NCBI GenBank assembly: GCA_013204385.1
Contig: JABMNY010000008.1
Location: forward strand, 1 to 39,412
Source of the DNA: Candidatus Uhrbacteria bacterium
Lineage (GTDB): Bacteria; Patescibacteriota; Patescibacteriia; UBA9934; GWF2-40-263
Length of the DNA: 39,412 bases
Direction of reading: 5' to 3'
This document shows positions 35,661-39,412 of this stretch, piece by piece. Made by a program: the position numbers and the translations under genes. The notes beneath the pieces are model-generated. The model saw only the letters and a program-made list of their open reading frames with translations. It was not told the DNA's origin and did no database searches. The stretch's first letter is position 1. Each line of letters opens with the position of its first letter.

Positions 35661-35700
35661 CGCAGGCCTTAATTCAGTTCATTCTGAGCTAAGGCCTGCG
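35661..35700. other. Strong hairpin between atpB and atpE
   Basis: A perfect 11-bp stem, CGCAGGCCTTA (35661-35671) with TAAGGCCTGCG (35690-35700), encloses an 18-base loop with a further TCAG/CTGA pairing. It is the only stable structure in the 90 bases between atpB and atpE and has no T run. It could stabilise the atpE message or block read-back by nucleases. Confidence 0.7.
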
Positions 35701-35708
35701 CACATCAA

Positions 35709-36548
35709 TTAGATTGCGTGAACGGGTTCTGGATGCGCTTCGTGAGACTCTTCTTCATGACCATGTTCATCCGTTGCAACAGTCAAGTATGCAAGTGTCA
35801 ACATGGCAAACACGGTTGCTTGAATTACTCCTACGAGAAGTTCAAGGAACATAAACGGGATCGGGAGAACGTATGCAAGGAGTCCCATCATTACTGTCAA
35901 AAGTACCTCACCTGCAAAGATATTTCCAAATAATCGGAGAGAGAGAGAAACAACTTTTGCAATTTCAGAAACAATTTCAATGAGACCTACTCCAAACTCG
36001 ATAATCGCCACCACAATGGCAACTGGACCCTTTTTAATTGAACGAAAAATACCTCTAATGTTGATGAACTTACTGATATGTGACATCGGTCCAATACTCA
36101 GAAGCCCGAAGACATGGGAAGCAAGTACAGCAAACACGGCAATGGCAAGAGTTAGATTTAAATCACTTGCAGCAGGACGCAGAAGTGGAATAAGCGCCGT
36201 ATGCCCTTCATGAATTCCCCACACACCAATCGATCCTGTTCCTGGAAAGAGTCCTAGCCAGTTTGAAAACAAAATGAATAGAAAAATGGTTCCCACTAAT
36301 GGCAAAAACTTCTTTGCACGTTGTTCGTCCCCTGTAACCTTCTGAATCTCTTTCAACATGAACTCAATGACTGCCTCGATGACATTGTGAACTCCCTTTG
36401 GAACAAGTCCTTTACGACGGCTTGCCACGAATGCCACAACAACAAAAAACACGACGGCAATCCACCCATTCACCATAGCATTGGTAATTGGGAATGATCC
36501 GACGTGAAACAATGGTTCAGCGGCAGCTGGTGGCAGAAGCAATTCCAT
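35709..36548 (-). CDS. atpB: ATP synthase Fo subunit a
   Basis: A 279-aa membrane subunit that, with the c-ring, makes the proton path. The essential arginine is R205 in SLSLRLFGNIFAGEVLL (201-217), and FSNWLGLFPGTGSIG (94-108) is also characteristic. Six or so helices are predicted. The C-terminus ends in a His/Glu-rich tail (EHGHEEESHEAHPEP), which is unusual and could bind metal. It starts four bases after the AtpI/AtpZ-like gene. Confidence 0.97.
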   Translation of the reverse strand: MELLLPPAAAEPLFHVGSFPITNAMVNGWIAVVFFVVVAFVASRRKGLVPKGVHNVIEAVIEFMLKEIQKVTGDEQRAKKFLPLVGTIFLFILFSNWLGLFPGTGSIGVWGIHEGHTALIPLLRPAASDLNLTLAIAVFAVLASHVFGLLSIGPMSHISKFINIRGIFRSIKKGPVAIVVAIIEFGVGLIEIVSEIAKVVSLSLRLFGNIFAGEVLLTVMMGLLAYVLPIPFMFLELLVGVIQATVFAMLTLAYLTVATDEHGHEEESHEAHPEPVHAI

Positions 36549-36551
36549 AGA

Positions 36552-36797
36552 TTAGTTCTTACGATTCATCAGGGATTCGTACTGGACAGTATACTTCTTT
36601 GCTTTCTTCACGATTGCAAAGGCCGTGATGACCAGTGCGAGAGTAAGGAAAATAAGCAAATATCTTGGCTCTGTCCCGTAGCGAGTATCTAGCCATTTTC
36701 CAAAAAGTGCCCCTGCGACAGCAGGGATCGCAATCGTACCGCTAAAGTCAGCGAAGATTCGTCCGGCTAATCGATAATAGGGTGCGTCACTTGACAT
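36552..36797 (-). CDS. AtpI/AtpZ-like small membrane protein
   Basis: An 81-aa protein with two membrane helices (about 13-33 and 44-64). It heads the ATP synthase operon, the usual place of AtpI/AtpZ proteins, thought to aid c-ring assembly or carry magnesium. The GTIAIPAVAGALFGKWLDTRYGTEP segment, with the GxxxGxWLD-type pattern, agrees with that family. The predicted promoter leaves a leader of about 17 bases and no Shine-Dalgarno. Confidence 0.82.
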   Translation of the reverse strand: MSSDAPYYRLAGRIFADFSGTIAIPAVAGALFGKWLDTRYGTEPRYLLIFLTLALVITAFAIVKKAKKYTVQYESLMNRKN

Positions 36798-36820
36798 AAG
36801 CTTTTAAGAAAGGCGCCGAT

Positions 36821-36849
36821 AGTATATGTAAAAAACGCCCTCAGGTCAA
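36821..36849 (-). promoter_or_regulatory. Sigma70-type promoter of the ATP synthase operon
   Basis: On the minus strand TTGACC (36849-36844), a 17-base spacer and TATACT (36826-36821), a near-consensus promoter starting transcription near 36814. It lies just after the terminator of the upstream unrecognised gene. Confidence 0.82.
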
Positions 36850-36880
36850 TATCATCGCAAAAAGTTGTCCCCATTTCAAA

Positions 36881-36907
36881 GAAAAAGACGCAAATTTTCA
36901 TTGCGTC
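36881..36907 (-). terminator. Terminator of the gene at 36936
   Basis: On the minus strand GACGCAA (36907-36901), a 7-base loop, TTGCGTC (36893-36887), then TTTTTCTTT. It lies 28 bases past the stop of the gene and insulates the ATP synthase promoter from it. Confidence 0.8.
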
Positions 36908-36935
36908 GCGTAGCCAATCCCATTCCTGAGATGGC

Positions 36936-37733
36936 TTATGTGTATGTTCCGGTCACGTAGTTCGCCTGGAACCATTCAGACTTTGTCACATCCTTCTGTT
37001 CCTCAAGAGCCTCGATGAGGCGCATGAGATGTGCCACGATCATGGTTCGCTCAGGATTCTCTCGTTGATGATTGAGGTATTCCCGCGTATCAGCCAGCTC
37101 ACCAGTTTTCGTCACCTTCTCCGCAGGGGTTCCATTACGAACAGTGACGTACGCCTCGATGAACCACACTCGATACCCTTGGTAGAACGAATCCACCAGG
37201 ATCTTTTGTGTGACAGCTGGGATGTCGCGAGAAGGGATGAAGAGCAGTTTGGGCGGAGGTGGTGGTTCCCGTTCCCGTCCACGCTCATCAGTTGGAGGCT
37301 TACGATCTTGTTTCGTGCGCCTTCCTCGATCTTCTCGGTTCGAACCTTCTTCACTACGCGGTGCGACCGCAAACCCATCAAGGGAAGGTCCTGAATCGGT
37401 ATCGCCACTTGCGTTGATGAGTGCACTTGCGCTCAAACCAGTGCTTGTTGACTCATTTGTTTCTGCATCAACTGGAGCAGATTCTTCGAACGATTCACCG
37501 ATTGATTCTGCATGTTGCTTCCAATAAGCAACTCGCACATCGCCAGCATGCGATGTTATAAATCGAGGAGGCTTGGTCAAGTATTCATCCGCACGCTTCA
37601 GAATCTCTGGTTCAAGAACGATCGCAGGATCGACTTCATCGACGCCATCAAGTGCGTCAACAGCCTCATCAAAATCTGTTTTTGAGGGTGCCTGTTTAGA
37701 AAACAGGACTTCCCAAGCCATTTTTGGATTCAT
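36936..37733 (-). CDS. Unrecognised protein with a disordered charged middle
   Basis: A 265-aa protein of no family that I recognise. It has a folded-looking N-terminal part (about 1-78, acidic), a low-complexity middle (about 80-160, rich in Ser, Glu, Arg and Asp, ending in five prolines at 157-161), and a C-terminal folded part (about 162-265) with PPKLLFIPSRDIPAVTQKI, GYRVWFIEAYVTVRNG and helical MIVAHLMRLIEALEEQ. There is no signal peptide or membrane helix. It has a good promoter, a Shine-Dalgarno AGGAGA before the ATG, and its own terminator, so it is an independently expressed gene. Its codons are richer in G+C than those of the core genes. It is divergent from the gene at 37988. Confidence 0.75.
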   Translation of the reverse strand: MNPKMAWEVLFSKQAPSKTDFDEAVDALDGVDEVDPAIVLEPEILKRADEYLTKPPRFITSHAGDVRVAYWKQHAESIGESFEESAPVDAETNESTSTGLSASALINASGDTDSGPSLDGFAVAPRSEEGSNREDRGRRTKQDRKPPTDERGREREPPPPPKLLFIPSRDIPAVTQKILVDSFYQGYRVWFIEAYVTVRNGTPAEKVTKTGELADTREYLNHQRENPERTMIVAHLMRLIEALEEQKDVTKSEWFQANYVTGTYT

Positions 37734-37768
37734 GGGTTCTCCTGAAGTTGCAGACTTAGCAACTGCTT

Positions 37769-37797
37769 AAAATAACAGGAATATAGCCGATTGTCAA
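37769..37797 (-). promoter_or_regulatory. Sigma70-type promoter of the gene at 36936
   Basis: On the minus strand TTGACA (37797-37792), a 17-base spacer and TATTTT (37774-37769); transcription would start near 37762 and give a leader of about 29 bases including AGGAGA just before the ATG. Confidence 0.7.
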
Positions 37798-37867
37798 CAG
37801 ACTTTGACGTTGATATTCGCATTTACAATACAAAGTGTTACTAATTAGCATCATCTGATTAGAATCG

Positions 37868-37896
37868 TTGACAATCTATTAAATTACTGATAATCT
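37868..37896 (+). promoter_or_regulatory. Promoter of the gene at 37988
   Basis: TTGACA at 37868-37873, then TAATCT at 37891-37896 after 17 bases (or GATAAT after 15). The -35 is perfect, the -10 moderate. The leader is about 85 bases and ends in AAGGAG seven bases before the ATG. The 254-base intergenic region is A+T rich with short palindromes (CTAATTAG near 37840) and no gene. Confidence 0.6.
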
Positions 37897-37987
37897 CCAT
37901 CCCTGGCGTTTATACGACCAGTCGTTCAAAACACAAACCCCCGCATACCGCAGGGCGGTCACTGCATCAACCAGAAGGAGTGTCTCC

Positions 37988-39412
37988 ATGGCTCAACCTG
38001 CCAGAACAACTGCATTGGCAATCCCAGAGAAGGGATCTGCTATCGCACGCATCGTCAGCGACTGCAAGATGATCATCGTGGACATGCTTCCTGACAAGAT
38101 CGGACGGCGTCGCCTCCGCAACACGAGTGATCGTCTCCGCATGACGGAAGAGCTTCTCGTGATGTCTCCGACGTCTGTGGGGAGCCCATTCATTGCACAA
38201 GTCATCTTCCGAGGATCGAAGATCCGCGTCGGAAGCACGCTTGTTGAAAAGCAGGTCAATGGCGCACCGCAATATGGTGAGGACGGAAAGCCATTGATGG
38301 AGTTCGCTCCTGACTTCGATCGAGTGATCGTTGGGCTCTGTGAGCTTCCAGACCCGAACGATCCCAGCAAGAAGATCAAGGTTGAAGTGCGACCCTTGAA
38401 GACGTGTGATGAGCGTGGAAACCTCATTCCCTACGTCAAGATCGATCCGATCACTGGAGAGATTCGTGCAGGAGAATCCATGCACTGTCTCTTCATCCTG
38501 GACATCAGCTTCAAGACAGGAGAGTTCACTGGCTACGTCTATGCAGTTCCACTGGGAATCGCAAAGACAAGCAACATCACCCGCTACAACGACATCGTGA
38601 ATCGGCTCGCAGCTGGGAACTCAACTTTGGCCTGGGAAGAGATCAAGGCAATCGGAAACAACATCGGTCGGGCTGTGCGCTTCCTGACGCTGACTCCGAA
38701 AGGAAATGTCGCCACCAAGGGGCTGACCCCTGTGTGGAAGGACTTCCACTTCGCCAATCTTGACCCGAGAAAGTGTGATTACTGGATCGTAGCTCGACTT
38801 GGAGGCAAGGTCGCAACACTCAGCGATCAGAGTGAGTCAGTCATCATCATTGATGGGAAGATTCCTGAGCAGACCTTCACCATGCAGGAAAAGTGGAAGT
38901 CGGTTGAGTTGACCGTCTTGGGAATCCCTGGTGAGATCGGCAACCTGGAGCTCAGGGAGTTGGATCAAGGAGAAGTGACCGTCGACTGGCTGACGCTTTT
39001 CGGAGTCAGTCTCTACAGCGTGAATCCACGTTCGGGAGCAAGTCTTCTGCGACGCGCGCTGAGAAATCCACCAATGGACGAAATGATCTCTCTGGGTATC
39101 CTTCCTCCTGGTGGAACACGAGAGATGGCAATCAACACCTTGGATGGATTCGCTCCCAAGATCCGTGCTGAGATCGGTATCACTGTCACTCAATCAGTCA
39201 GTGACCTGGTTCACAACCTGAGTCCCGCGGGAACGGATGCTCTCAGTCTGCCCTTCGCGGACGTGCTCGGTGGTGAACCCACGGGTGAACTGCTCGAGCA
39301 GGTGCTCAACAACCCGACCGAGGACAACCTCCTCGTCATCGGGATCCTGGCCAGCCAGACGGCTTCCAACCTCGGTCTCGAGGTCTGGGATCCGAAGTGC
39401 TGGGTTCTGAGG
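37988..39412 (+). CDS. Unrecognised large protein, 3' end beyond the window
   Basis: An open frame of at least 475 codons runs from the ATG to the window edge without a stop. I recognise no family. The N-terminal ~190 residues read like soluble beta-rich sequence (FIAQVIFRGSKIRVGSTLVE, then FDRVIVGLCELPDP); around 205-235 and after 355 it is more helical. There is no signal peptide or membrane helix. A loose similarity between SLLRRALRNPPMDEMISLGIL and LLEQVLNNPTEDNLLVIGIL suggests an internal repeat near the visible C-terminus. Codon choice favours C endings (ATC, CTC, GTC, AAC), and the last 172 bases are markedly G+C rich (76 of 120 bases at 39241-39360), unlike the rest of the window. The strong AAGGAG supports expression. 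Confidence 0.8.
   Translation, partial: MAQPARTTALAIPEKGSAIARIVSDCKMIIVDMLPDKIGRRRLRNTSDRLRMTEELLVMSPTSVGSPFIAQVIFRGSKIRVGSTLVEKQVNGAPQYGEDGKPLMEFAPDFDRVIVGLCELPDPNDPSKKIKVEVRPLKTCDERGNLIPYVKIDPITGEIRAGESMHCLFILDISFKTGEFTGYVYAVPLGIAKTSNITRYNDIVNRLAAGNSTLAWEEIKAIGNNIGRAVRFLTLTPKGNVATKGLTPVWKDFHFANLDPRKCDYWIVARLGGKVATLSDQSESVIIIDGKIPEQTFTMQEKWKSVELTVLGIPGEIGNLELRELDQGEVTVDWLTLFGVSLYSVNPRSGASLLRRALRNPPMDEMISLGILPPGGTREMAINTLDGFAPKIRAEIGITVTQSVSDLVHNLSPAGTDALSLPFADVLGGEPTGELLEQVLNNPTEDNLLVIGILASQTASNLGLEVWDPKCWVLR

Noticed and set aside
37967-38485. Minus-strand 172-aa frame opposite the long unknown gene
   Set aside because: The plus-strand frame is longer, has a promoter and Shine-Dalgarno, and shows consistent codon choice.

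Overview
The window looks like a piece of a streamlined bacterial genome, most plausibly a Candidatus Patescibacteria (CPR) member or a similarly compact lineage. This is judged from tightly packed operons, many ATGA stop/start overlaps, a short F-ATPase delta subunit, scarce Shine-Dalgarno sequences before core genes and several unrecognised proteins. The standard genetic code applies, because TGA ends many genes. No rRNA or tRNA was found, and the lineage call is an inference.

Layout. (1) 1-6934, plus strand: an A+T-rich type I restriction-modification island, hsdM (3' end) - hsdS - DUF3644/HEPN-like gene - fic - hsdR. The fic gene sits between two copies of the 5' end of hsdR. One copy is a dead 84-bp remnant, so the locus carries a visible insertion or recombination scar. 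(2) 7033-9791, minus: clpB with a perfect CIRCE operator laid over its promoter. (3) 9812-13591, plus: WecG/TagA-type glycosyltransferase, gltX, an M23 peptidoglycan hydrolase with coiled coils and a small membrane protein, closed by a strong terminator. (4) 13592-14225: gene-free DNA with ~41-bp tandem repeats that form hairpins, bounded by short inverted repeats. (5) 18522-14226, minus: lysS, a nucleotidyltransferase, a NUDIX hydrolase, alr and ftsQ. (6) 24554-18525, minus: mreB, mreC, mreD, mrdA (PBP2), a YibE/F-like gene, a terminator, then greA. (7) 28220-24580, minus: a UvrD-like helicase fused to a RecB-type nuclease, a DUF721/DciA-like gene and a small membrane protein. (8) 36849-29279, minus: the whole F1Fo ATP synthase operon (atpI/Z-like, B, E, F, H, A, G, D, C), which appears to continue into a beta-carbonic-anhydrase-like gene. 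A second protein with a similar motif pattern follows under its own promoter. (9) 36881-39412: two divergent unrecognised genes, one running off the window, with promoters in the shared intergenic region.

Taken together the core part serves envelope growth (MreBCD/PBP2, FtsQ, alanine racemase, M23 hydrolase, glycosyltransferase), translation (GluRS, LysRS), protein quality control (ClpB) and energy (F-ATPase). The accessory parts are the restriction island with its Fic and HEPN-like passengers, the repeat-bearing gap, the carbonic-anhydrase-like pair, and the unrecognised genes with strong ribosome binding sites. The most novel-looking points are the Fic/hsdR scar, the HEPN-like gene inside the RM operon, the two carbonic-anhydrase-like proteins beside the ATP synthase, and the repeat region at 13.6-14.2 kb.
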